From the NCBI RefSeq assembly GCF_017876295.1, contig NZ_JAGINT010000001.1, positions 3,348,001-3,412,000 of the forward strand: 64,000 nt of DNA, given 5' to 3'. The first letter of the stretch is position 1. Each line of letters opens with the position of its first letter. Of this stretch, positions 37,903 through 46,361 are shown piece after piece. Source of the DNA: Kribbella aluminosa (GTDB lineage Bacteria; Actinomycetota; Actinomycetes; Propionibacteriales; Kribbellaceae). The notes beneath the pieces are model-generated. The model was given only the letters and a program-made list of their open reading frames with translations. It was not told where the DNA came from and did no database searches. Made by a program: the position numbers and the translations under genes.

Positions 37903-38071
37903 GCAGCCTCCTGGGTTATCCGTTGGCACGCGGGACGGCCACCGGATCGGGGAGCTGATCCCCTTGCGACGTCCGGCAACGTGGAGGTTGGGGAGGCTCT
38001 CGTCCCGTTCCGGGAGGGTAATCTCCCCAACCCGGTCCCCGGGCTTGAACGGCCCAGTGGGGGCCATCTTT

Positions 38072-38188
38072 GTGAACCAGATCCGCGAGTCAGCGCCTCT
38101 GGGGACGGCTCCGGTGCACTGGTCCGCGGCCGAGCGCTACCCGGCCGCGGTCGCCGAGGCCGAGTTGGCGTTCGACCGACTAGGGTGA
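38072..38188 (+). CDS. Possible 38-residue ORF upstream of aroQ
   Basis: A GTG at 38072 opens a 38-codon frame ending just before the aroQ start (begins [20 protein letters not shown]). GC at third positions is about 85-90 percent and the composition is protein-like, unlike the sequence before it. No strong ribosome site is visible and no family is recognised. The rest of the 37903-38180 spacer shows nothing I can name. Confidence 0.3.
   Translation: MNQIRESAPLGTAPVHWSAAERYPAAVAEAELAFDRLG
38181..38186 (+). promoter_or_regulatory. Leaderless -10 element of aroQ
   Basis: TAGGGT ends 7 bp before the GTG at 38194, which would start the transcript at the start codon. This favours 38194 over the in-frame GTG at 38185. 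Confidence 0.4.
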
Positions 38189-38193
38189 ACGAT

Positions 38194-38631
38194 GTGAGCA
38201 AGCGAGTACTGGTACTGAACGGGCCGAACCTCGGGCGGCTGGGATCGCGGGAGCCGGAGAAGTACGGGACGACGACGTTCGCCGAGCTGACCGGGGTGTG
38301 CGAGAAGACCGGGGCGGAGCTGGGCTTCGAGGTCGACGTCCGGCAGACCGACGACGAGGCGGAGCTGGTCGGCTGGCTGCACGAGGCCGCCGACGACCGG
38401 ACTCCCGTCGTACTGAACCCGGCCGCCTTCACCCACTACTCGTACGCGCTGCGGGACGCGATCGCGCAGCGGACCGCGCCGCTGATCGAGGTCCACCTCA
38501 CGAACCCGGCCACCCGCGAGGAGTTCCGGCACACCAGCGTCGTCGCCGGGGTCGCGACCGGGACCATCGCCGGCTTCGGCCTCGACTCGTACCGGCTCGC
38601 GCTCCGGGCTTTGACCACGCTGGATTCATAA
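38194..38631 (+). CDS. aroQ: Type II 3-dehydroquinate dehydratase
   Basis: A 145-residue flavodoxin-like enzyme that dehydrates 3-dehydroquinate. Signatures: [20 protein letters not shown] with the catalytic Tyr at its end, [33 protein letters not shown] with the catalytic His, and [11 protein letters not shown]. It completes the aro block started by aroC and aroB, but has its own promoter-like element. Confidence 0.95.
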   Translation: MSKRVLVLNGPNLGRLGSREPEKYGTTTFAELTGVCEKTGAELGFEVDVRQTDDEAELVGWLHEAADDRTPVVLNPAAFTHYSYALRDAIAQRTAPLIEVHLTNPATREEFRHTSVVAGVATGTIAGFGLDSYRLALRALTTLDS

Positions 38632-38694
38632 CCAACGTGCCCCATCGGGCATCAGGGTGAGTGTGGGCATCACTCGGCGCGATGGGGGACAAGG

Positions 38695-39288
38695 ATGACG
38701 ATTCCGGTCTGGGTGCAGACGCTCGACCCGTTGTCGCGGTTCGGCTTGGTGCATGCGATGGAGCGCAGTCCGGAGATCTTGCTGACCGACGAGCCCGGGC
38801 CGGACGTGGTCGCGCTGATCGCCGTCGACGCCCTCGACGCCCTCGCGGTGCAGGTCGTGCGGGGCGCGACGGAGCGCGGCTGCGGCCGGCTCGTACTGAT
38901 CGGCAGTTCGATCGACGACGACGCGCTGATGACGGCGGTGGACCTGGGCGTGTCCGGCGTACTGCGTCGTACCGAGGCCACCGCGGACCGGATCGTGCAC
39001 CTCGTGCAGGCCGCCGCCGCGGGTGACGGCGGCCTGCCGACGCACCTGTTGAGCCGTCTGCTCGGGCAGGTGCCGCGCGTCAGCAGACTGCCGCACGCAG
39101 GTCTCTCCGACCGCGAGACGCAGGTACTGCGACTTGTTGCTGACGGCAAGGACACGCAGGAGATCGCCCGCGAGCTGTCCTACTCGGAGCGCACGGTCAA
39201 GAACGTCCTGCACGCCGTCACCAGCCGCCTGCAACTCCGCAACCGCTCACACGCTGTCGCGTACGCCCTTCGCCAGGGCTTGATCTAG
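38695..39288 (+). CDS. LuxR-type response-regulator-like transcription factor
   Basis: A 197-residue protein. The C-terminal helix-turn-helix (~133-195) reads LSDRETQVLRLVADGKDTQE and ELSYSERTVKNVLHAVTSRL, the NarL/LuxR form. The N-terminal half has a receiver-like arrangement (VVALIAVDALD, LVLIGSSIDDDALMTAVDLG), but the usual acidic pocket and phospho-Asp are not clear, so it may be an atypical, phosphorylation-independent receiver. No sensor kinase is adjacent. An AAGG site precedes the ATG. Confidence 0.8.
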   Translation: MTIPVWVQTLDPLSRFGLVHAMERSPEILLTDEPGPDVVALIAVDALDALAVQVVRGATERGCGRLVLIGSSIDDDALMTAVDLGVSGVLRRTEATADRIVHLVQAAAAGDGGLPTHLLSRLLGQVPRVSRLPHAGLSDRETQVLRLVADGKDTQEIARELSYSERTVKNVLHAVTSRLQLRNRSHAVAYALRQGLI

Positions 39289-39307
39289 CAGCAGCTCCGG
39301 ATGCGCC

Positions 39308-40204
39308 TCATCCGACGAGTACCCGTGGTTCCTCAACAGCGACAGGCTTCGGCGTACGACGGATCTGTGCGCCGATGAGTGCTGCCAGCACGATGAGACC
39401 GCCGAGGGCCTGCAGTGGAGCCAGGTGCTGGTTGAGTACCAGCCAGCCCAGTGTGGTCGCTACGACCGGGCTGAGTAGGCCTAGGAACGTGACCTCGGTA
39501 GGAGCGAGCTCCCGGAGTCCCCGGAACCACAGGGCATACGCGACGGCCGAGCCGAACAGCGCGAGGTACGCGTAGCCCGCAACGTTCCGCAGGGTGAAGT
39601 CGGGCAGCGATCCTTCGACCAGGACGGTGATCGGCAGCAGTACGAGTCCACCGGCGACCAGCTGCCAACCGGTAGTGGCCAGTAGGGGAGCGGGCGACGT
39701 CCAGCGCTTGCTGAGTACGACGCCGAACGCCATCACGACGGCACCACCGACAGCAGCCAGGACGCCCCAGCCGTCGAGCCGTGCGCTGGCACGCAGCACC
39801 AGCAGGCCGACGCCGAAGATGCCGGCGATCGCAGTGAGCACGGTGTGCAGGGACAGCCGTTGCCGTAGCAGTGCCGCCGACAGTAGTGCGACCAGCACCG
39901 GCTGGATGGCTCCGACTGTTGCAGCGACGCCGCCAGGTAGCCGGTAGGCGCAGACGAAGAGCAGAGCGTTGAAGGCGCCGATGTTGAGCGTGCCGAGAAC
40001 CAGAGAGCGCCACCACCAGCTACCGCGCGGCAGGACGCGGGTGATCGCGACCAGCAGCACACCGGCCGGCAGCGCCCGCAGGAACGCGGCCAGCAGTGGA
40101 CGGTGCGGCGGGAGCAGCTCGGTGGTGACCAGGTACGTAGTGCCCCAGAACATCGGCGCGATGGCCGTGAACACCAGGATGAGGGCTCGTCGATTGCTTA
40201 GCAC
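39308..40204 (-). CDS. EamA/DMT-family transporter
   Basis: A protein of about 298 residues with ten predicted membrane spans in two EamA repeats: ILVFTAIAPMFWGTTYLVTT at the start and, in the second half, YAYLALFGSAVAYALWFRGL and VTFLGLLSPVVATTLGWLVL. It is probably a drug/metabolite exporter. Start GTG 40204 (VLSNRRALIL) is chosen; GTG 40225 is in frame but would lie within the operator repeats. It is divergent from marR, a classic MarR-controlled efflux arrangement. Confidence 0.83.
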   Translation of the reverse strand: MLSNRRALILVFTAIAPMFWGTTYLVTTELLPPHRPLLAAFLRALPAGVLLVAITRVLPRGSWWWRSLVLGTLNIGAFNALLFVCAYRLPGGVAATVGAIQPVLVALLSAALLRQRLSLHTVLTAIAGIFGVGLLVLRASARLDGWGVLAAVGGAVVMAFGVVLSKRWTSPAPLLATTGWQLVAGGLVLLPITVLVEGSLPDFTLRNVAGYAYLALFGSAVAYALWFRGLRELAPTEVTFLGLLSPVVATTLGWLVLNQHLAPLQALGGLIVLAALIGAQIRRTPKPVAVEEPRVLVG

Positions 40205-40255
40205 TAAGACAAAATATCTCAACACTAAGATAGTTTCAAGTCTCTCATCGCTAAG
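40197..40255. promoter_or_regulatory. Three operator-like repeats between eamA and marR
   Basis: The 12-mers CTTAGCACTAAG (40197), CTCAACACTAAG (40218) and CTCATCGCTAAG (40244) share CTYANCRCTAAG. The first has TTAG/CTAA dyad symmetry and the third lies within ATCGC-TAA-GCGAT. The block is locally AT-rich and covers the divergent promoter region, so it is a likely MarR binding region controlling both genes. Confidence 0.55.
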
Positions 40256-40266
40256 CGATCTGGCGC

Positions 40267-40272
40267 TAGGCT
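40267..40272 (+). promoter_or_regulatory. Leaderless -10 element of marR
   Basis: TAGGCT lies 6 bp before the ATG at 40279 with no Shine-Dalgarno, and is immediately downstream of the last operator-like repeat. Confidence 0.45.
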
Positions 40273-40278
40273 GGGTGG

Positions 40279-40776
40279 ATGGCAGATCACGTCGACCTGG
40301 TGCTCGAGCAGTGGCGCGCGCGGCGACCGGACCTGGACGCGTCGCCGATGGGGATCATCGGCCGGATGAGCCGGCTCGGTGCGCTGTTCGACGCCGAGCT
40401 CCGGCGGAACTTCGCGAAGCACGACCTGGACCGGGCGTCTTTCGACGTCCTGGCGACGCTGCGGCGCAGCAACCCCGAGCACAGCCTGACCCCGGCCGGC
40501 CTGATGCACTCGTCGATGGTCACGTCCGGCGCGATCAGCCAGCGGCTCGACCGGCTGGAGGCCCGCGGCCTGGTCACGCGCGCGCCCAGTGAGACCGACC
40601 GGCGCGGTGTCCAGGTGACGCTGACGCCGGAAGGGCTCGAGCTGATCGACAAGGTGCTGCCGACCCATGTCGACACCGAGTCGCAGCTGCTCACCGGCCT
40701 GTCGAAGGCCGAGCGCGATCAGCTGGCGGGGCTGCTGCGGACGCTGCTCGAATCGCTCGGGGACAAGCGGGACTGA
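40279..40776 (+). CDS. MarR-family transcriptional regulator
   Basis: A 165-residue winged-helix regulator. It shows the DNA-binding region LDRASFDVLATLRRSNPEHS, then LTPAGLMHSSMVTSGAISQR, and the wing LEARGLVTRAPSETDRRGVQ, typical of MarR. C-terminal helices (DQLAGLLRTLLESLG) form the dimer interface. It is divergent from the EamA transporter, whose expression it probably represses until a ligand binds (inference), and 2 bp upstream of the FxLD-type methyltransferase. Confidence 0.88.
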   Translation: MADHVDLVLEQWRARRPDLDASPMGIIGRMSRLGALFDAELRRNFAKHDLDRASFDVLATLRRSNPEHSLTPAGLMHSSMVTSGAISQRLDRLEARGLVTRAPSETDRRGVQVTLTPEGLELIDKVLPTHVDTESQLLTGLSKAERDQLAGLLRTLLESLGDKRD

Positions 40777-40778
40777 CG

Positions 40779-41894
40779 ATGACGGGCGCCGGCGCGGTCT
40801 CGTTGCGGACGGCCCTCGTCCGGCACCTGACCTCGATCGGCACGATCCGCGACCGGCGGATCGCCGCCGCGTTCCAGGCGGTACCGCGGCACGTGTTCGT
40901 CCCGCACGTCCCGCTGGAGATCGCGTACGCCGACGACGTCGTACCGATGAAGCAGGACCGGACCGGGGTGCTGACGAGCTCGGTGTCGCAGCCGAGCATC
41001 ATCGCGCTGATGCTGCAGCAGGCCGCGATCCGGCCGGGGGACCGGGTGCTGGAGATCGGGTCCGGCGGCTACAACGCCGCCCTGCTGCGGGAGCTGGCCG
41101 GTCCGGACGGTGCGGTGACCACGGTCGACATCGACGCCGACGTGACGCGGCGGGCACGGGCATCGCTGGACAAGGCCGGGTACGGCGATGTGGCCGTCGT
41201 ACGGGCCGACGGCGAGTTCGGCGATCCCGGGCGGGCGCCGTACGACCGGATCGTGGTGACGGTGACCGCGTGGGAGGTTGCGCCCGCGTGGCTGCGGCAG
41301 CTCCGGCCGGACGGGCGCATCGTCGTACCGCTGCGGGTCCGGGGGCAGACGCGGTCGGTGGCGTTCGACCGGGTCGGGGAGCACCTGGAGAGCAGGTCCA
41401 CGACGATGTGCGGGTTCGTCAGCATGCAGGGGGCCGGTGCGCACTACGAGCGGTACCAGGACGGGCTGACGTACGACGAGGACCAGGAGGACGAGCCGCA
41501 TCCGGAGGGCGACGTACTGGAGCTGCGATGCGAGCAGGAGTGGTCAGGGCTCCAGGTACATCGTGAGGAGCCGTTGCTGGACCTCTACCTGTGGCTGGCG
41601 GCCACACTGCCCGGGTATTGCGCGCTGGACGGAGAAGGGGTGGCAGCTGTCGCAACGGCGGACAGCCTGGCCTACGTGTCCAGGCGGCGCGGCCGGGACG
41701 AGTCACACGTCGAGCTTGGGTGTACTGGCCATGGCCCGGAGGCGCGCGTGTTGATCGACCGTGTGCTCGAGCAGATGCGTCAGTGGGACGGTCAGCACCC
41801 GACGTTCCAGGTGCATCCGATAGGCGCTGGGCTGCCGCCAGGCTTCCACATCGCCCGGCGGCACAGCTACATCAGCGTGCAGTGGGAGGCGTAG
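40779..41894 (+). CDS. Methyltransferase of the FxLD-system type (PCMT-like)
   Basis: A 371-residue protein. The N-terminal ~210 residues resemble protein-L-isoaspartate O-methyltransferase: [35 protein letters not shown] and the SAM motif [19 protein letters not shown]. The following [20 protein letters not shown] and a C-terminal domain of ~150 residues match what I know of methyltransferases named for FxLD lanthipeptide systems. No precursor peptide with an FxLD motif or lanthionine synthetase is adjacent, so it looks orphaned. It is transcribed with marR (2-bp gap). Confidence 0.7.
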   Translation: MTGAGAVSLRTALVRHLTSIGTIRDRRIAAAFQAVPRHVFVPHVPLEIAYADDVVPMKQDRTGVLTSSVSQPSIIALMLQQAAIRPGDRVLEIGSGGYNAALLRELAGPDGAVTTVDIDADVTRRARASLDKAGYGDVAVVRADGEFGDPGRAPYDRIVVTVTAWEVAPAWLRQLRPDGRIVVPLRVRGQTRSVAFDRVGEHLESRSTTMCGFVSMQGAGAHYERYQDGLTYDEDQEDEPHPEGDVLELRCEQEWSGLQVHREEPLLDLYLWLAATLPGYCALDGEGVAAVATADSLAYVSRRRGRDESHVELGCTGHGPEARVLIDRVLEQMRQWDGQHPTFQVHPIGAGLPPGFHIARRHSYISVQWEA

Positions 41895-42750
41895 GCAGCG
41901 GCGGGTTGCTGACGGTCTGCCAGAGCTCGTCGATGTCGGACCGGTCGTCCGGCTCGGGCGTGTCCACCCAGCCGCTGGCCCAGACGTTCTCCTCGCGGTC
42001 GTCCAGGTTGAAGATCGACTGCGCGAACGCCGCGGAGCCGACGTACCGCCCGTTGTCCTCGTCGGGCTCGTCCGCCGTCTCGGGCCTGGTGGAGGTCGGC
42101 GGCGTGACCAGGGACCGCGCGTACCGCTGTGCTTCGAGAAGCCCGAGCTCGCGCTCGTCGCTGAGCAACCGGACCGCGCCGACCTCGTTGCCGGCGCTCA
42201 TCAGGTTGCGCACTCTGGTGTCCAGGTCCTGCTTGGTGGACGGCAGGTTGTTCTGCGGCGGCCGATGCCCGGGCGGCTGGTGGGGTGCCGGGTTCTGCTG
42301 CAACGGATACTGCTGGAACTGGCCGGGTGCCTGGTAGCCACCGGCCGGCGGGTACGGCGAGACCGCACCGGGCTGCGTCGGCGTCTGGCCCGGAGAAGCC
42401 CACTCGCCGGGGCGGGCCGACTGGCGGCCGTTCTGCAGGAGCTGCTGGAGGACGGCCGCGGCCTGCTGGCTGCCGGTCAGGTTCCCGGCCTGGGCCGGGA
42501 ACGAGGGCTGACCCGCCTGGGGTGCCCGCGGCGGTCCGCCCGGTCCGGCGGCCTGGGTGAACTGCCCCTGGAACTGGATCGGCTGGTTGCCGCCCTGCTG
42601 CGCCTGGATCTTCTGCACCAGCGCCTGCACGCGCGCGTTCTGCCTGGCCTGCTTGGTCTGCTTGCTGTTGCCGCGGTTGGACTGCTGCCGTGCCTTGGTG
42701 ATCAGGCTCAGCACGATCATCACCACGACGAAGATCACGAACTGCGTCAT
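41872..42750 (-). CDS. Gln/Pro-rich protein with N-terminal membrane anchor
   Basis: A 292-residue protein: one N-terminal span (residues ~2-20, [18 protein letters not shown]), a long Gln/Pro/Gly-rich linker (~25-170), then a helical region ([40 protein letters not shown]) that could be a small folded domain, and an acidic tail. Function is unknown. It is divergent from efp and overlaps the methyltransferase 3' end by 23 bp. Confidence 0.7.
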   Translation of the reverse strand: MTQFVIFVVVMIVLSLITKARQQSNRGNSKQTKQARQNARVQALVQKIQAQQGGNQPIQFQGQFTQAAGPGGPPRAPQAGQPSFPAQAGNLTGSQQAAAVLQQLLQNGRQSARPGEWASPGQTPTQPGAVSPYPPAGGYQAPGQFQQYPLQQNPAPHQPPGHRPPQNNLPSTKQDLDTRVRNLMSAGNEVGAVRLLSDERELGLLEAQRYARSLVTPPTSTRPETADEPDEDNGRYVGSAAFAQSIFNLDDREENVWASGWVDTPEPDDRSDIDELWQTVSNPPLPTPPTAR

Positions 42751-42849
42751 CGCCCGGCCCTCCTGCCCGTCGCGCGGTCTGAACTGCCAGCCTACGGCCC
42801 ACCAGGGCTAGCGGATCGACACGAATCGGAGGAATCCGGGTCTGACCGC

Positions 42850-42855
42850 TACAAT
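42850..42855 (+). promoter_or_regulatory. -10 hexamer upstream of efp
   Basis: TACAAT lies 40 bp before the efp GTG, with AAGGG as ribosome site between. It is a very good -10 match in a GC-rich genome; no clear -35 is seen. Confidence 0.4.
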
Positions 42856-42894
42856 TTCGTGTTACCGCTGATCGAATTCGAAGGGCATACCCGC

Positions 42895-43458
42895 GTGGCA
42901 TCGACGAACGACCTCAAGAACGGCATGGTGCTCGACCTGGACGGACAGCTGTGGTCCGTTGTCTGGTTCCAGCATCACAAGCCGGGCAAGGGCGGCGCCA
43001 TCGTCCGGACCAAGCTCAAGAACGTGCTGTCCGGCAAGGTGGTGGACAAGACCTTCAACGCCGACGTCAAGGTCGACGTGGCCACGGTCGACAAGCGCGA
43101 CATGACCTACCTGTACAACGACGGCACGGCGTACGTGTTCATGGACAAGTCGACGTACGAGCAGCTGCAGCTTCAGCCCGAGGTGGTCGGCGAGGCGGTG
43201 CACTTCCTGCTGGAGAACCAGGACGCCATCGTCGCGGTGCACGACGACCTCCCGCTGTACGTCGAGCTCCCGGCCTCGGTCGAGCTCACCGTCGAGTACA
43301 CCGAGCCGGGTCTGCAGGGTGACCGCTCCAGCGGTGGCACCAAGCCGGCCAAGCTGGAGACCGGCTACGACATCCAGGTCCCGCTGTTCCTGACCACCGG
43401 CGAGAAGGTCAAGGTCGACACCCGCACGGGTGACTACCTCGGCCGCGTCACGTCCTGA
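42895..43458 (+). CDS. efp: Elongation factor P
   Basis: A 187-residue translation factor that relieves ribosome stalling at polyproline. Three domains are present: the KOW-like N-domain with the tip loop [17 protein letters not shown] (Lys32 at the tip), the central OB domain ([20 protein letters not shown]) and the C-domain ending [16 protein letters not shown]. The tip Pro-Gly-Lys-Gly fits actinobacterial EF-P, which is thought to act unmodified. GTG 42895 gives the usual N-terminus [10 protein letters not shown]. nusB follows after 44 bp, as in M. tuberculosis. Confidence 0.96.
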   Translation: MASTNDLKNGMVLDLDGQLWSVVWFQHHKPGKGGAIVRTKLKNVLSGKVVDKTFNADVKVDVATVDKRDMTYLYNDGTAYVFMDKSTYEQLQLQPEVVGEAVHFLLENQDAIVAVHDDLPLYVELPASVELTVEYTEPGLQGDRSSGGTKPAKLETGYDIQVPLFLTTGEKVKVDTRTGDYLGRVTS

Positions 43459-43502
43459 GCTCTTACATCCAGAGGTCTTACACAGAGAGCTGACAACAGA
43501 AC

Positions 43503-43913
43503 ATGTCTGCCCGTAGCAAGGCCCGCAAGCGCGCACTGGACGTGCTGTTCGAGTCCGAGGTCAGGGGGCTGCCGGTCGGCGGCACCCTGGCGGACCGGGT
43601 GGCGGACAACGACCCGCCGGTGAACGAGTTCACCGTGGCGCTGGTCGAGGGAGTGGCGAAACACGCCGAGCAGATCGACGAACTGCTCGAGACGCATTCG
43701 GTGGGCTGGTCGCTGGACCGGATGCCGGCCGTCGACCGGAACGTGCTCCGGATCGGTGCCTACGAGCTGCTGTACGACGACCAGGTCCCGGACGTGGTCG
43801 CGGTGAGCGAGGCGGTGGCGCTGGCGCGGGACCTGTCGACCGACGAGTCCCCGGCGTTCGTGAACGGTCTGCTGGCCAGACTGCTGCAGCTGAAGCCGAC
43901 ACTGGGTCTTTGA
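43503..43913 (+). CDS. nusB: Transcription antitermination factor NusB
   Basis: A 136-residue all-helical protein that binds boxA RNA with NusE in rRNA antitermination. Signatures: ARSKARKRALDVLFESEVRG at the N-terminus, HSVGWSLDRMPAVDRNVLRI, AYELLYDDQVPDVVAVSEAV and FVNGLLARLLQLKP. It follows efp in the same direction, and a strong hairpin follows. Confidence 0.95.
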   Translation: MSARSKARKRALDVLFESEVRGLPVGGTLADRVADNDPPVNEFTVALVEGVAKHAEQIDELLETHSVGWSLDRMPAVDRNVLRIGAYELLYDDQVPDVVAVSEAVALARDLSTDESPAFVNGLLARLLQLKPTLGL

Positions 43914-43958
43914 GACCGAGGGGGCGAGTCCCTCTTGTGCTCTCCCGCTGTGCTACCT

Positions 43959-43991
43959 GGCCCGGTGACCGTCTCGGTACGGTCCCGGGCC
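43959..43991. terminator. Hairpin between nusB and bldD
   Basis: GGCCCGG pairs with CCGGGCC and, after a small bulge, ACCGT pairs with ACGGT around a 6-nt loop. It lies between convergent nusB and bldD and can serve both. The rest of the 43914-44114 spacer shows no gene. Confidence 0.6.
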
Positions 43992-44114
43992 GCCTTGTGC
44001 GGGTTGCGTGCGGTCCTGCTGTGCTGTGCTGCTGTGAGGTGGTGCGTGGTGGAAGGCGGGCGGCCGCGGGCCAGCTGCTACAAGCCCCGACCGTCAAGTG
44101 CCTTCACCTGGTGA

Positions 44115-44630
44115 TCAGGCGCCGGCAGCCTCGGACGACTCCTCGACGTCACCCTTCGCCTCGGGGTTCAGGACTCCCCAGGAGATGAAGCGCTCGGTCA
44201 GCGTCGTCGGCGACTCGTCGTAGATCACCGCGAGCGTGCGCATGTCGTCCTGACGGATCGACAGCACCTTGCCGTTGTAGTCCCCACGCTGAGCCTGGAT
44301 CGTGGCCGCGTACCGCGTCAGCGGACCGGCCTCGCTCGCGTCGAGGTGTTGCAGAGCCTCCAGGTCGAGGATCAACCGGGGCGGAGCGGCTGCCGCAGCG
44401 GCCGCGCTGGCGTTTCCAGGAAGCAGTTCACGGATCGGTACGCCGTAGAAATCGGCGAGTTCCGCAAGCTTCTGGACCGTGACGGCCCGATCGCCACGCT
44501 CGTAAGAGCCGACGACGACCGCCTTCCAGCGACCCTTGGACTTCTCTTCTACACCATGCAGCGACAGCCCTTGCTGCTGGCGGATGGCGCGCAACTTGCC
44601 ACCCAGTGTCTTCGCGTATTCGCTCGGCAC
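44115..44630 (-). CDS. bldD: Developmental regulator BldD, c-di-GMP responsive
   Basis: A 171-residue master regulator of actinobacterial development. The N-terminal XRE-type helix-turn-helix (~5-68) reads LGGKLRAIRQQQGLSLHGVE and VVVGSYERGDRAVTVQKLAE. The C-terminal domain holds the c-di-GMP signature RGD-x8-RQDD (RGDYNGKVLSIRQDD), known to bind a tetrameric c-di-GMP cage in Streptomyces BldD. GTG 44630 is supported by GGAGGGAAG 8 bp upstream. An Ala-rich linker joins the domains. It is divergent from pyrR. Confidence 0.93.
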   Translation of the reverse strand: MPSEYAKTLGGKLRAIRQQQGLSLHGVEEKSKGRWKAVVVGSYERGDRAVTVQKLAELADFYGVPIRELLPGNASAAAAAAAPPRLILDLEALQHLDASEAGPLTRYAATIQAQRGDYNGKVLSIRQDDMRTLAVIYDESPTTLTERFISWGVLNPEAKGDVEESSEAAGA

Positions 44631-44741
44631 GCTGGTTCTTCCCTCCAACTAGTTTCGTTCGGTCCGGCCTGCCGGAACGGGCCGGGTCTTGAAACCCCCC
44701 TCGATTACACAGAGTAACAATATTCCGGAGCGTAGGCCAGC

Positions 44742-44771
44742 GTCAAGACGGCGTGTCACATCCGATACCAT
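44742..44771 (+). promoter_or_regulatory. Candidate promoter of the pyr operon
   Basis: GTCAAG (44742-44747) and TACCAT (44766-44771) are spaced 18 bp and would start the transcript about 12 bp before the PyrR-binding loop, matching a short leader. The -35 is a poor match. Confidence 0.35.
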
Positions 44772-44789
44772 GTCAAGCGGTCCGAACGT

Positions 44790-44822
44790 CCTTTAAAGAC
44801 CTGTCCAGAGAGGCAGGAAAGG
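44790..44822 (+). promoter_or_regulatory. PyrR-binding RNA loop overlapping the pyrR ribosome site
   Basis: CCTTT pairs with AAAGG and CCTG with CAGG, with a 5-nt purine-rich bulge on the left arm and the loop TCCAGAGAGG. This loop and bulge pattern is the established PyrR recognition element. The right arm includes the start of AAAGGAGG (44818-44825), the pyrR ribosome site, so PyrR-UMP binding would block translation, as proposed for mycobacteria, rather than steer a terminator. Confidence 0.8.
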
Positions 44823-44835
44823 AGGAACGGTAGCG

Positions 44836-45429
44836 ATGAGCCCTGCCCAGAGCGCAGAGCACCCCGAGTTCACGCAGCCGCCGAATCGCAGCAGCCGCGA
44901 GGTCCTCGACGCTTCCGACATTTCCCGGGCACTGACCCGGATCGCCCACGAGATCCTCGAGCGGAACCGCGGCGCCGACCCGGTCGTCCTGCTCGGCATC
45001 CCCACCCGCGGAGTTCCGCTCGCGCAGCGCGTCTCCGCCCGGATTCAGGCCGTTGAAGGGCAGAGCGTGCCCACAGGGTCACTCGATGTGACCATGTACC
45101 GCGACGACATCGGTCTCAAACCACCCCGTGGCCTGGAGCACACCGACATCCCGGCGGACGGGATCGACGGCAAGGTCGTGGTGCTGGTCGACGACGTGCT
45201 GTTCTCCGGCCGGACGATCCGCGCGGCACTGGACGCGCTCGGCGACATCGGCCGCCCGCGCGCCGTACAGCTCGCCGTCCTGGTGGACCGCGGGCACCGC
45301 GAGCTGCCGATCCGCGCCGACTACGTGGGCAAGAACCTGCCGACCTCCCTCGTGGAACGCGTCACAGTGCACCTCACCGAGTTCGACGGGGAAGACGCCG
45401 TACTGATCGCCGACAAGGGGGCGAAGTGA
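44836..45429 (+). CDS. pyrR: Bifunctional pyr regulator / uracil phosphoribosyltransferase PyrR
   Basis: A 197-residue RNA-binding attenuation protein. The PRPP-binding motif [20 protein letters not shown] is near residue 115; [14 protein letters not shown] and [15 protein letters not shown] are also typical. It senses UMP and binds the leader loop at 44790-44822 to repress the operon, and may salvage uracil. It is the first gene of pyrR-pyrB-pyrC-PH-carA-carB-pyrD-pyrF and overlaps pyrB by 4 bp. Confidence 0.95.
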   Translation: MSPAQSAEHPEFTQPPNRSSREVLDASDISRALTRIAHEILERNRGADPVVLLGIPTRGVPLAQRVSARIQAVEGQSVPTGSLDVTMYRDDIGLKPPRGLEHTDIPADGIDGKVVVLVDDVLFSGRTIRAALDALGDIGRPRAVQLAVLVDRGHRELPIRADYVGKNLPTSLVERVTVHLTEFDGEDAVLIADKGAK

Positions 45430-46361
45430 AGCATCTGCTGAGTGCGGCCGACCTGAGCCGCGACGAGGCCGACCTGGTCCTCGACACCGCCGAGGAGATG
45501 CGGTCGCTGGCCGACCGCCCGATCAAGAAGCTGCCCGCGCTGCGCGGCCGGACCGTGGTGAACCTGTTCTTCGAGGACTCCACCCGGACCCGGATCTCGT
45601 TCGAGGCGGCCGCCAAGCGGCTGTCCGCGGACGTCATCAACTTCTCCGCCAAGGGCTCGAGCGTGAGCAAGGGCGAGAGCCTCAAGGACACCGCGCTGAC
45701 GCTGCAGGCGATGGGCGCCGACGCCGTCGTCTGCCGGCACGGCTCGTCCGGCGCGCCGCACCTGCTGGCGAAGTCCGGCTGGATGACCGGCTCGGTGGTG
45801 AACGCCGGCGACGGTACTCACGAGCACCCGACGCAGGCGCTGCTGGACGCGTTCACGATGCGCCGCCACCTCGGCTCGCTGGAGGGCCGCCGGATCACGA
45901 TCGTCGGCGACGTCCTGCACTCCCGGGTCGCCCGGTCGAACGTGCTGCTGCTGTCCACGCTCGGCGCCGAGGTGACGGTCGTCGCCCCGCCGACGCTGCT
46001 GCCGGTCGACATGAGCAACTGGCCGTGCGGCACGTCGTACGACTTCGACTCGGTGCTGCCGAAGAGCGACGCGGTGATGATGCTGCGGGTGCAGCGCGAG
46101 CGGATGAACGACGCGTACTTCCCGAGCGCCCGCGAGTACAGCCGGCGGTACGGCCTGGACCGGAACCGGATGGCGCAGCTGCCGGACGAGGCGATCGTGC
46201 TGCACCCCGGCCCGATGAACCGCGGGATGGAGATCAGCGCCGAGGTCGCCGACTCCACCCGCTCGGTGATCGTCGAACAGGTCACGAACGGCGTGGCCAT
46301 CCGGATGGCCGTCCTGTATCTGATGTTGTCGGGCAGTAACGAAGAGGAGCAGAAGGCATGA
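45426..46361 (+). CDS. pyrB: Aspartate carbamoyltransferase catalytic subunit
   Basis: A 311-residue enzyme making carbamoyl-aspartate. Carbamoyl-phosphate site [19 protein letters not shown], then [15 protein letters not shown] and [12 protein letters not shown] (with the aspartate-binding region MLRVQRERM). No regulatory chain gene (pyrI) is present, as in other actinobacteria. GTG start overlaps pyrR and the stop overlaps the pyrC ATG, so the operon is tightly coupled. Confidence 0.96.
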   Translation: MKHLLSAADLSRDEADLVLDTAEEMRSLADRPIKKLPALRGRTVVNLFFEDSTRTRISFEAAAKRLSADVINFSAKGSSVSKGESLKDTALTLQAMGADAVVCRHGSSGAPHLLAKSGWMTGSVVNAGDGTHEHPTQALLDAFTMRRHLGSLEGRRITIVGDVLHSRVARSNVLLLSTLGAEVTVVAPPTLLPVDMSNWPCGTSYDFDSVLPKSDAVMMLRVQRERMNDAYFPSAREYSRRYGLDRNRMAQLPDEAIVLHPGPMNRGMEISAEVADSTRSVIVEQVTNGVAIRMAVLYLMLSGSNEEEQKA

